This document shows positions 51,887-59,652 of a DNA stretch of 64,000 bases, piece by piece (the first letter of the stretch is position 1; every line of letters begins with the position of its first letter). This DNA is from Oleidesulfovibrio sp047973035 (lineage in GTDB: Bacteria; Desulfobacterota; Desulfovibrionia; Desulfovibrionales; Desulfovibrionaceae). Below the pieces are notes generated by a model. That model was not told the DNA's origin. It saw nothing but the letters and a program-made list of their open reading frames with translations, and made no database searches. Made by a program: the position numbers and the translations under genes. Where the stretch lies: contig NZ_JBKEBF010000041.1 of assembly GCF_047973035.1 (NCBI RefSeq), positions 67,367 to 131,366 on the forward strand, read 5' to 3'.

Positions 51887-52618
51887 GTGATCCGGTTTGA
51901 ACATGTGCACAAGTGGTTCGATAGCGGCCTGCATGTGCTCAAGGACATCAACCTGCATATCAACAAAGGTGAAGTGGTTGTCATTTGCGGTCCTTCCGGC
52001 TCCGGCAAATCAACCCTTATCCGATGCATCAACAAGCTGGAGCCTGTACAGAAGGGTGACATAATTGTTGACGGCATGAACATGAGCGATCCCAGAGTCA
52101 ACCTGACTCTGCTTCGGGCCGAAGTGGGCTTTGTTTTCCAGCAGTTCAACCTGTATCCCCACATGACGGTGCTGGACAACGTCACGTTGGCCCCCCAGAT
52201 GGTGCGCGGAATTTCCAAGGCAGAAGCAGAACGCACTGCCATGGAACTGCTGGAAAAAGTGAACATTCCGGACAAAGCGAATGCTTATCCGGGCCAGCTT
52301 TCCGGTGGGCAGCAGCAGCGTGTCGCCATTGCCCGTGGCTTGGCCATGAAGCCTAAAATCATGCTTTTTGACGAGCCTACGTCCGCTCTTGACCCTGAAA
52401 TGATCAATGAAGTCCTGGACGTAATGAAAACGCTGGCACGGGAAGGCATGACCATGGTGTGCGTAACGCACGAAATGGGCTTTGCGCGCGAAGTTGCTGA
52501 CCGCGTCATATTTATGGATTACGGGGTACTTGTTGAAGAAAACACTCCTGAAGAGTTCTTCAACAATCCTCAGCACGAGCGCTCCAAAGAATTTTTGAGC
52601 AAAATTCTGGCGCACTAA
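51887..52618 (+). CDS. Polar amino-acid ABC transporter, ATP-binding protein
   Basis: A 243-residue ATPase of the GlnQ/HisP type that energises amino-acid uptake at the inner membrane. A GTG start has GGGAG upstream. Walker A is GPSGSGKST, followed by the Q-loop 'FVFQQFNLYPHMTV', the signature LSGGQQQR, Walker B 'IMLFDEPTSALD' and the switch His in 'CVTHEMGFAREVADRV'. First gene of a transporter locus with binding protein and permease, but a terminator separates it from the second gene. Confidence 0.94.
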   Translation: MIRFEHVHKWFDSGLHVLKDINLHINKGEVVVICGPSGSGKSTLIRCINKLEPVQKGDIIVDGMNMSDPRVNLTLLRAEVGFVFQQFNLYPHMTVLDNVTLAPQMVRGISKAEAERTAMELLEKVNIPDKANAYPGQLSGGQQQRVAIARGLAMKPKIMLFDEPTSALDPEMINEVLDVMKTLAREGMTMVCVTHEMGFAREVADRVIFMDYGVLVEENTPEEFFNNPQHERSKEFLSKILAH

Positions 52619-52631
52619 TACTATGTGATAG

Positions 52632-52662
52632 AACCCGTCTGCGCTGGTGCGACGGGTTTTTT
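52632..52662 (+). terminator. Terminator between the ATPase and binding-protein genes
   Basis: AACCCGTC ... GACGGGTT with an 11-base loop and a T-run (TTTTTTG). It lies only 13 bases after the ATPase stop, so the binding protein either has its own promoter or is reached by read-through. Confidence 0.75.
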
Positions 52663-52730
52663 GTATCATCTAGTCCGGCTAGGGCAATGCCCGATGCCGC
52701 ATAGGCAATCCAAACAGGGAGTTACTCAAC

Positions 52731-53558
52731 ATGCGTATGGCGAGAATTGTCGCTCTGGCAGTGGCTATGACCATGTTTGTCGCATCTGCGGCCTTTGCCG
52801 GCCCCGTGTACGACAAGATCATGCAGGACAAAAAGGTTCGCATCGGTATCATGACCGATTCGATTCCCGGTGCATTTTACAATGACAAAGGCGAGTGGGT
52901 AGGCTTTGACTACGATGTCGCCACCGAAGTGGCCAAGCGTATGGGTGTGGAAATCGAACGCGTGGCCGTGAACAACCAGACTCGTATTTCTTTCCTGCAG
53001 CAGGGCCGCATTGACGTGTCCGTTGCCAACATGACTCATACCCGTGAGCGCGATAAGTCCATCGACTTCTCTATCACTTACTTCTTTGACGGCCAGAAAG
53101 TTCTTGCCAAAAAAGACAAGTTCAATTCTCTCAAAGACATGGTCGGCAAAAAGATTGCCACCATGCAGGGAACCACTTCCGAACTGAACCTGAAAGCAGC
53201 CCTGAAGGCTCTCGGCGATCCTGACTATGACAAGAACGTCATTTCCTATCAGAAGGAATCCCAGTGCTTCCAGGCTCTGCAGTCCGGCCGCGTAGCGGGC
53301 TGGTCCACCGACGCCACCATTCTGCTTGGTTATGCATCCAAGACCCCCGGTGCTTACGAGCTGGTAGGCGACTTCCTGAGCGACGAACCCTACGGCATGG
53401 GTCTGCCCGAAAACGATTCCGCCCTGCGTGATGCTGTTAACGCAGCCATTCAGGACATGTGGCGTGACGGTGCCTACATGGCCATTTACAACAAATGGTA
53501 TGGTCCCGGCACTCCCTTCGAAATGCCCATGAGCGACCAGATTGAACTGTGGCCCTAA
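52731..53558 (+). CDS. Polar amino-acid ABC transporter, periplasmic binding protein
   Basis: A 275-residue secreted solute-binding protein of family 3. A Sec signal peptide (MRMARIVALAVAMTMFVASA) is cleaved near 'AFAGPVYD'. The mature part has 'VRIGIMTDSIPGAFYNDKGEWVGFDYDVATEVAKRM' and 'LQQGRIDVSVANMTHTRERDKSIDFS', with the amino-acid carboxylate-binding Arg in THTRERD. The ligand is probably a polar amino acid, not defined here. GGGAG precedes the ATG. A strong hairpin follows before the permease gene. Confidence 0.93.
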   Translation: MRMARIVALAVAMTMFVASAAFAGPVYDKIMQDKKVRIGIMTDSIPGAFYNDKGEWVGFDYDVATEVAKRMGVEIERVAVNNQTRISFLQQGRIDVSVANMTHTRERDKSIDFSITYFFDGQKVLAKKDKFNSLKDMVGKKIATMQGTTSELNLKAALKALGDPDYDKNVISYQKESQCFQALQSGRVAGWSTDATILLGYASKTPGAYELVGDFLSDEPYGMGLPENDSALRDAVNAAIQDMWRDGAYMAIYNKWYGPGTPFEMPMSDQIELWP

Positions 53559-53588
53559 TCTAGCGGCTGCTTTTCTGTCGATATGAAC

Positions 53589-53619
53589 TGCGCAAGCCCG
53601 GTCCGTCCGGGCTTGCGCA
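53589..53619 (+). repeat. Perfect 13-base hairpin between binding-protein and permease genes
   Basis: TGCGCAAGCCCGG and CCGGGCTTGCGCA flank TCCGT. There is no T-run, so read-through is likely; such hairpins often stabilise upstream binding-protein mRNA. Confidence 0.8.
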
Positions 53620-53646
53620 CCTTTCAAGCCTGTCAACAGGAAGGGG

Positions 53647-55470
53647 GTGCGCCCCGTTCCCCAACGTTCCGGCGACATCATGCTACGATACTGGCTCGAT
53701 AAAAACTGGGTTCAATACACACTGCTGTTCACCACTCTGGTATTCGGCATCTATTATACCGGCTGGGTTTTCGATTTCGGATACCAGTTTGAATGGTCGG
53801 TTCTCTTTACGGAAAACGAGACCTACAAGGTGCACCTTGGTGCAGAGATGCTCAACGGCCTTGTAGTTACGATTAAAATTTCTCTTATCAGTTCCGCTCT
53901 GGCACTGGCTCTTGGCACAGCCTTGGGTCTGGCGCGCCTCTCCGCGTTCAAACCCTTGCAGATTTCCGCTTCCGCGGTGGTGGAATTTTTCCGTAACACT
54001 CCGCTTCTGGTACAGCTGTTCTTCTGGTATTTCGCTTTTCCGAACATGCTGCCGGAGGCCGCCCGCGAATGGATGTTCGAACAGAATTTTGAATTCTGGT
54101 GCGCGGTGTGCGCGCTGGGTGTGTACACCGGTTCCTTCATGGCGGAAGTCATCCGTGCGGGCCTGCAGTCCATCCCCAAGGGATTGCTTGAGGCGGCCTA
54201 TTCTTCCGGACTGAACTACTTTCAGGTTCTCACACGCATCATTCTGCCTCTGGCGTTCCGTACTATCATCCCGCCGCTTGGCAGCGAGTTTCTGAACAAC
54301 ATGAAGAACTCGTCACTTGCCATGGTCATCGGCGTGGCAGAGCTCACCTGGCAGTCCCAGCAGGTGCAGTCACTGACATTCCGCGGATTTGAAGCAACAA
54401 CAGCAGCCACTGTGCTCTACCTGTCGCTATCCATTATCATTTCGTTCATTATGAACGGCGTAAACGGCAAGCTGCGGCTTGATACCATGTATGGCAGAAG
54501 CTGGGCGGTCATGTTCATTGACACCATCCTGCTGCCCTTCAGCCTCCTGCGCCGCTTTGTATCCCGTCCGGTAAGTTATGCACTGAATGCCCGCCGCGCC
54601 GGTAAAAAAGGCACCAGTCTTGCTCCGCGGGTCAGCGCATGGCGACCGATACTGCTTAAAGCAAAAAGCGTTATGGTGCTGACCTGTAAAGGAACCTATC
54701 TGGCACTTCTTGCAGGGCTTTTTTATGCCTGTGCAATGGGGCTGATGAGCTTTGACTGGAATGTCATTACCGACAATTTCATGTCGCTGCTGATATGGCG
54801 TTTCCCCGACGGCTCAGAGAATGAAATCTTTATGGGGCTGGGCGGCCTTGCAGCGTCTCTGCTTATGGCGACCATCGCCATTTCCGTCAGCTTTTTCATC
54901 GGGCTGGTTGTCGGTCTGGGGCGCTGTGCAAAAAACAAAATATTCAGAATCCCCTGCCTTATTTACATCGAAGTCATCCGAGGAAACCCGCTTATTATTG
55001 TTATTTTCTGGATATACTTCTTTTTGCCTGTCGTGTTTGGTGCCTATTTTGACGTATTCTGGTCGGCCACCATAGCACTTACGGTGTTTACGGGTGCCTA
55101 CCTTGCAGAAATCGTCCGCGCCGGAGTGCAGAACGTACCCGCAGGTCAGGTTGAGGCCGCGTATTCCACCGGTCTTTCGTACTTTCAGACTATGCGAAAA
55201 ATCGTACTGCCTCAGGCACTCAAGCAGATGATTCCTGCTATTGTCGGCCAGTTCATCGCTATTTTCAAAGACACCTCGCTGGCATTCGTCATTGGCGTTC
55301 TGGAGCTTACTTTTGTTGCCCAGGGCCTTGATAACCGCCTGATGGTGCACCCCTTTGAAATCTGGACTACAGTCGCCATGTTGTACTTCGTCTGCTGTTA
55401 TGCCATGTCGCTTTATGCGGCACGGCTGGAACGCAAACTGAGCCCTGAAAAAGTCAACCTTGTGATGTAA
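53647..55470 (+). CDS. Amino-acid ABC transporter permease with two fused permease domains
   Basis: A 607-residue inner-membrane protein holding two complete His/Glu/Gln-type permease domains in tandem. The first is ~50-290, with 'ALALALGTALGLARLSAF', 'VVEFFRNTPLLVQLFFWYFAFP' and the EAA loop 'EAAYSSGLNYFQVLTRIILPLAFR'. The second is ~385-600, with 'VIRGNPLIIVIFWIYFFLP' and 'EAAYSTGLSYFQTMRKIVLPQALK'. Usually these are two proteins. The GTG at 53647 has AGGAAGG close upstream; an ATG at 53680 (MLRYWLDKN) is an alternative. Confidence 0.92.
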   Translation: MRPVPQRSGDIMLRYWLDKNWVQYTLLFTTLVFGIYYTGWVFDFGYQFEWSVLFTENETYKVHLGAEMLNGLVVTIKISLISSALALALGTALGLARLSAFKPLQISASAVVEFFRNTPLLVQLFFWYFAFPNMLPEAAREWMFEQNFEFWCAVCALGVYTGSFMAEVIRAGLQSIPKGLLEAAYSSGLNYFQVLTRIILPLAFRTIIPPLGSEFLNNMKNSSLAMVIGVAELTWQSQQVQSLTFRGFEATTAATVLYLSLSIIISFIMNGVNGKLRLDTMYGRSWAVMFIDTILLPFSLLRRFVSRPVSYALNARRAGKKGTSLAPRVSAWRPILLKAKSVMVLTCKGTYLALLAGLFYACAMGLMSFDWNVITDNFMSLLIWRFPDGSENEIFMGLGGLAASLLMATIAISVSFFIGLVVGLGRCAKNKIFRIPCLIYIEVIRGNPLIIVIFWIYFFLPVVFGAYFDVFWSATIALTVFTGAYLAEIVRAGVQNVPAGQVEAAYSTGLSYFQTMRKIVLPQALKQMIPAIVGQFIAIFKDTSLAFVIGVLELTFVAQGLDNRLMVHPFEIWTTVAMLYFVCCYAMSLYAARLERKLSPEKVNLVM

Positions 55471-55515
55471 GCAGGCTGCGCCGGCCTGTTACAACGGCAG
55501 TATTGGTAAAAAAAC

Positions 55516-55545
55516 AAAGGCACTCTGCATAAGCGGAGTGCCTTT
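55516..55545. terminator. Terminator between the permease and glycosyltransferase genes
   Basis: AAAGGCACTC ... GAGTGCCTTT with flanking A-run and short T-run, between convergent genes. Confidence 0.82.
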
Positions 55546-55571
55546 ATGATTAAGTAGATACAACCAGCCGG

Positions 55572-56873
55572 TTACTTTTTAATCTGAGGCAGCAGGCCAG
55601 CCATAGCAGATTTACCCTCTGCAAGATTATTAATGATACGCAGCTGAGCAGACAGCATCTTGCGCAAATCATAACTTTTAAGCACCGTATCACGGGCTGC
55701 GGCCCGCAGCGCGTCTGCCTCCCGCCCTGACGCCAACGCTTCGCAGACATTCTTTGCTAACTGTACAGGAGAGAAAAAGTCTGTAAGCAGACCGTTTCTT
55801 CCGTTCTGTATCACTTCCTGCACCGGTGCCGTGTCAGAACAAACCATCAACGCGCCGCAGCTCATGGCTTCCAGCATCGACCACGAAAGAACAAAAGGCC
55901 GCGTGAGGTAGATATGAGCATCAGACGCCTGCAATACACGACGGTAGGAGACGTATGGCAATGCTCCGGTAAAATGAACACGACGCTCCACCGGTTCGCC
56001 GCCTGACATAAGCGGAGAAATGTGCTCAAGCATCACCTGCTTCCAGCTGCGGCCATCTTCAGGTGGACGCCCGTAACAGACTCTGTCCTCGCCCACCATC
56101 AGCACATGCACGTCTGGATCAGAATCCAGAATCGCCGGCAATGCCTCCATCACCTGCGGAAATCCGCGATACGGTTCCATACCCCGCCCTACCCACGTTA
56201 CAAGGCGGGTTCGGGGCGTATAATCTATTCCAAGCTCCTGTGCCAATCCGGCGGCAACTTCCTTCCGGTCTGCGGCAGGAGCAAAATATCCGGTATCAAT
56301 TCCATCATGCACCACACACATTTTGCTGCGGGCCATGGCAGGAAACTGGCGGGCCTGCCACAAAGTCGGGGCATATCCCCAGTCACATTCCGCAATATCA
56401 TTCAAAATCGTCGCATTGCGCGTGCGCAGGGTCATGCGCATAATATCAGACACAGGTTCCGCAGGGTCAAATCCCACATCCGCCCCTGACGTGTTATAAT
56501 ACCATTCAAAAAATGCCAGCAGGCGGGATTCCGGAAACACATCGCGTAAAAAGTACGAACTGCCCCAGCCGGAATGCGCCACAATGACATCCGGCACAAA
56601 TCCCTGTTTACGTAACGTGTTACAGGCACTATACACTGCGGCTCCCGCTCTGCCACGGGCATCGAAATGGGAAACAAGAGGATGTATGGAAGAAGGCGTA
56701 TCATCCTGTAGCGGAGAATAAACCGCTTTTTTCACACCCGGTATCGTCCATTCTTTACGGGGCGTCGAAGTAAGGAAGATCACCTGATGCGACGGGTCTT
56801 TCGCCTTGCCCAATGCAGCGGCAATATGCCGGAACTGTGCAGGAAAGTTAGGATGCACAAACAGAATTTTCAT
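55572..56873 (-). CDS. Glycosyltransferase, GT4-like
   Basis: A 433-residue GT-B fold enzyme starting MKILFVHPNFPAQFRH. It has 'LVTWVGRGMEPYRGFPQVMEALPAI' at the start of the second domain, and 'DAHIYLTRPFVLSWSMLEAMSCGALMVCSDTAPVQEVIQNGRNGLLTDFF', where E-x7-E binds the sugar nucleotide. It probably transfers a sugar in cell-surface or glycolipid synthesis, but no sugar-pathway genes are nearby and the acceptor is unknown. It is likely monocistronic. Confidence 0.88.
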   Translation of the reverse strand: MKILFVHPNFPAQFRHIAAALGKAKDPSHQVIFLTSTPRKEWTIPGVKKAVYSPLQDDTPSSIHPLVSHFDARGRAGAAVYSACNTLRKQGFVPDVIVAHSGWGSSYFLRDVFPESRLLAFFEWYYNTSGADVGFDPAEPVSDIMRMTLRTRNATILNDIAECDWGYAPTLWQARQFPAMARSKMCVVHDGIDTGYFAPAADRKEVAAGLAQELGIDYTPRTRLVTWVGRGMEPYRGFPQVMEALPAILDSDPDVHVLMVGEDRVCYGRPPEDGRSWKQVMLEHISPLMSGGEPVERRVHFTGALPYVSYRRVLQASDAHIYLTRPFVLSWSMLEAMSCGALMVCSDTAPVQEVIQNGRNGLLTDFFSPVQLAKNVCEALASGREADALRAAARDTVLKSYDLRKMLSAQLRIINNLAEGKSAMAGLLPQIKK

Positions 56874-56991
56874 ACGCAGAACTCACTTTTTCATCCCTGA
56901 TGATCCGCAAGAATCCCCCCTCGAACACAGGACCCTGCCTGCCGCATTTATTGGCGGCGCATTTCGTCTTTTGTAAATGTTACAAAAAAAA

Positions 56992-57016
56992 TGCCCGCGG
57001 GATAACCCCGCGGGCA
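56992..57016 (-). terminator. Terminator of purT
   Basis: On the minus strand TGCCCGCGG-ggttatc-CCGCGGGCA is followed by TTTTTTTT, about 20 bases after the purT stop. Confidence 0.9.
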
Positions 57017-57037
57017 CATGATTTTTTTAACACAAAG

Positions 57038-58219
57038 CTACAACTCAACAGTCACCGCTGCAGAAACGCGCTTTGCTTTTGCCACAGCGTCTTCGATGGA
57101 TTCTCCAAGCGCCAGCCCCACGCCCATACGCCTGCGACCTCGCACTTCCGGCTTTCCAAAAAGAAGCAGAGAGGTATCAGGTTCAGCAAGAGCATTCTCA
57201 AGGTTTCCAAAGCAGGCTTTATCAGAATCACCTTCCACCAACACAACACTGGAAGCAGCAGGGCCGTGTTGCCTGATAGCCGGAACGGGCAGCCCGAGAA
57301 TAGCACGAACATGCAAAGCAAATTCCGAAAGGTTCTGCGAAGCAATGGTCACAAGGCCGGTATCGTGCGGACGGGGAGAAACTTCGCTGAACCATACATT
57401 ATCGCCGTTAATGAACAGCTCGACACCAAAAATTCCGTACCCTCCCAATGCTTCTGTCACTGCCTGTGCCATACGCTGCGATTCTGCCAGAGCTTTTTCG
57501 CTCATGGGCTGGGGCTGCCATGACTGGCGGTAGTCGCCGTCTTCCTGATAGTGCCCGATGGGCGCACAGAATGAGGTTCCGCCCACATGACGTACAGTAA
57601 GCAAGGTGATTTCATAATCAAAGTCAACAAAAGCCTCTACGATAACCTTGCCGCCACCGGCCCTGCCGCCGGATTGGGCGTATTCCCACGCACCGGCGAT
57701 GTCAGCCTCGGTACGCACTACGCTTTGGCCTTTGCCGGAAGAACTCATGACCGGCTTCACCACGCAGGGCATACCCAGTTCTGCAACAGCCTGCCGGTAT
57801 TCTTCTTCCGTCCGCGCAAAACGGTAAGGAGACGTCTGCAATCCCAGCTCTTCAGCTGCCAGCCTGCGGATGCCTTCACGGTTCATAGTCAGTCTGGCTG
57901 CACGTGCAGTGGGTACCACTGTCAGTTCATCGCTTTCCAGTTCTTCAAGCACGTGCGTTGCAATGGCTTCGATTTCGGGCACAATCAAGTCCGGCTTCTC
58001 CTGCGCAATAAGAGTGCGCAATGCATCACCGTCCAGCATGGAAAGGACATGCGCACTGTGCGCCACCTGCATTGCCGGTGCATTTGCATAGCGGTCTACC
58101 GCCACCACTTCCGCGCCCAGCCTCATGGCTTCGATGGCAACTTCTTTGCCCAGTTCACCGGAACCGAGCAGCATAATTTTTTTTCGCACAGGGCTTAACG
58201 GTGTGCCGATAACAGTCAT
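57038..58219 (-). CDS. purT: Formate-dependent phosphoribosylglycinamide formyltransferase
   Basis: Makes formyl-GAR from GAR, formate and ATP in purine synthesis. The 393-residue ATP-grasp protein starts MTVIGTPLSPVRKKIMLLGSGELGKE, with GGAGC 8 bases upstream. It has 'VAVDRYANAPAMQVAH', 'PYRFARTEEEY', the ATP loop 'PVMSSSGKGQSVVR', 'GVELFINGDNVWFSEVSPRPHDTGLVTI' and 'LPVPAIRQHGPAASSVVL'. The formate route suits an anaerobe with abundant formate. A longer frame to 58279 is unlikely. Monocistronic. Confidence 0.95.
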   Translation of the reverse strand: MTVIGTPLSPVRKKIMLLGSGELGKEVAIEAMRLGAEVVAVDRYANAPAMQVAHSAHVLSMLDGDALRTLIAQEKPDLIVPEIEAIATHVLEELESDELTVVPTARAARLTMNREGIRRLAAEELGLQTSPYRFARTEEEYRQAVAELGMPCVVKPVMSSSGKGQSVVRTEADIAGAWEYAQSGGRAGGGKVIVEAFVDFDYEITLLTVRHVGGTSFCAPIGHYQEDGDYRQSWQPQPMSEKALAESQRMAQAVTEALGGYGIFGVELFINGDNVWFSEVSPRPHDTGLVTIASQNLSEFALHVRAILGLPVPAIRQHGPAASSVVLVEGDSDKACFGNLENALAEPDTSLLLFGKPEVRGRRRMGVGLALGESIEDAVAKAKRVSAAVTVEL

Positions 58220-58428
58220 TGCTTTGCTCCTACGAGTCATGAAGAGTTCAATGTCAGGCAACTCAAAAACAGGCTTCAACCAAATGTGTTGCGCTCATTT
58301 GTCATACTCCACACTGCAAAGCAAGAGTCTAAAACCTTGCTTCTTGCACTCCACATCGCTATTTTATATAATTCAGCACGATAACGGGAGCACAACGCTC
58401 AGGGGGATCCGCCATCAGTTCCTTTTCA

Positions 58429-59652
58429 TTGCATCCGCACTACAGGGCACCGTTGCCCCTTGCGCTGCTGGCTCTTTTCCTTGTGGTAATTCAGCCAGTT
58501 TCAGCTATTGCGGAAGAGGAATTGACCATTACCATTGTTGACGACCAACCGGAGCGTACTCCCCGTAACATTTCCTTTCAGCATGGCGTCCGCGTTGCGG
58601 TAGCCGTCTTCAACTCCGCAGGCGGGCTTTTCGGGCAGCCTGTCCGGACCCGTTTTACTTCTGTCGGCACAACTCCGCTTGAAGCCCGACACGCGGCACG
58701 GCAGCTTGCCGCACAAAAAACACTCGGCATTATCGGCCCTCCTGCCAGCACACAGGCGCTTGCCATGGCAGAAGTTCTTGAACGGGCAAATATTGTTACC
58801 ATCACTCCCACTGCAACGCATCCTGATATCACCCGCAACAGGCGGTATATGTTCCGCACCTGTAACGATGACACCGCAAGCAGCAGAGCAGTGGCGCAGC
58901 ATGTCACAAAAAATCTCGGCTTCAAGCGCATAGTAGTAGTCACCAACATCAGCAACGACTACAGCATCTCCATGTCTGAGGGCTTTGTGGAAGGAGTCAT
59001 CCACAATGGCGGTCAGATCATCTGGCGGGGACAATACCTTGATCGTCAGCATGACTTCACAGTCATTATCGAGCAGCTCAAGCGCCTTGAGCCGGACTGT
59101 ATATTCCTGCCCGACTTTATGAGGCAGAGCGGTCTTTTTATGCAGCAGGCCCGCGCAATGGGAGTTCAGGCCCAGTTCATCGGGGCCGACGCCTGGAACT
59201 TGAACCTGCCAAGGCACGCAGGATCCGCAGCAGAAGGCGCTCAGTATTTTGCCTTGTGGCTGCCGGAAATTGCCACTTCGGCAACAGGGCACAACACATC
59301 CGCCCCCACTTGTCGCAAGCTGCCGCGCAAACTGAGAAGACTTTGCAAATCATCTTCTGATGCCGCGCAGTCCGCAGCCAGCCTGCAATTAGGCAGACCA
59401 CTGACCAGCGGCTATGAGGCTCTGGGATTTGATGCGGCAATGGTTCTGCTGGTTGCAGCCGCCCATGCCGGATCTTATCAGGCAAAGGATATCCGTGATA
59501 CGCTTGAAAAGCTTATATGGCACGGTATGACAGGGACATTGCATTTCTCCGATAACGGCACGCCCCCTCCGCGCCCTGTGCATATTCTGCAGATGCAAAA
59601 CGGGGTTCAGAGCCACACACAGACTATTCAGCCTGAACGCGAGCCGTCATGA
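58429..59652 (+). CDS. Periplasmic binding protein, family 6 (branched-chain amino-acid type)
   Basis: A 407-residue exported protein. It appears to start at TTG (58429) with a signal sequence 'PLALLALFLVVIQPVSAIAEEE'. The Peripla_BP_6 fold follows: 'GVRVAVAVFNSAGGLFGQPVRTRF', 'TLGIIGPPASTQALAMAEVLERANIVTITPTATHPDITR', 'RYMFRTCNDDTASSRAVAQHV'. No permease or ATPase is near. Its stop overlaps the start of the hybrid kinase by 4 bases. It therefore probably senses a ligand for that kinase and does not feed a transporter. The start codon is uncertain because no clear ribosome site lies close. Confidence 0.85.
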   Translation: MHPHYRAPLPLALLALFLVVIQPVSAIAEEELTITIVDDQPERTPRNISFQHGVRVAVAVFNSAGGLFGQPVRTRFTSVGTTPLEARHAARQLAAQKTLGIIGPPASTQALAMAEVLERANIVTITPTATHPDITRNRRYMFRTCNDDTASSRAVAQHVTKNLGFKRIVVVTNISNDYSISMSEGFVEGVIHNGGQIIWRGQYLDRQHDFTVIIEQLKRLEPDCIFLPDFMRQSGLFMQQARAMGVQAQFIGADAWNLNLPRHAGSAAEGAQYFALWLPEIATSATGHNTSAPTCRKLPRKLRRLCKSSSDAAQSAASLQLGRPLTSGYEALGFDAAMVLLVAAAHAGSYQAKDIRDTLEKLIWHGMTGTLHFSDNGTPPPRPVHILQMQNGVQSHTQTIQPEREPS

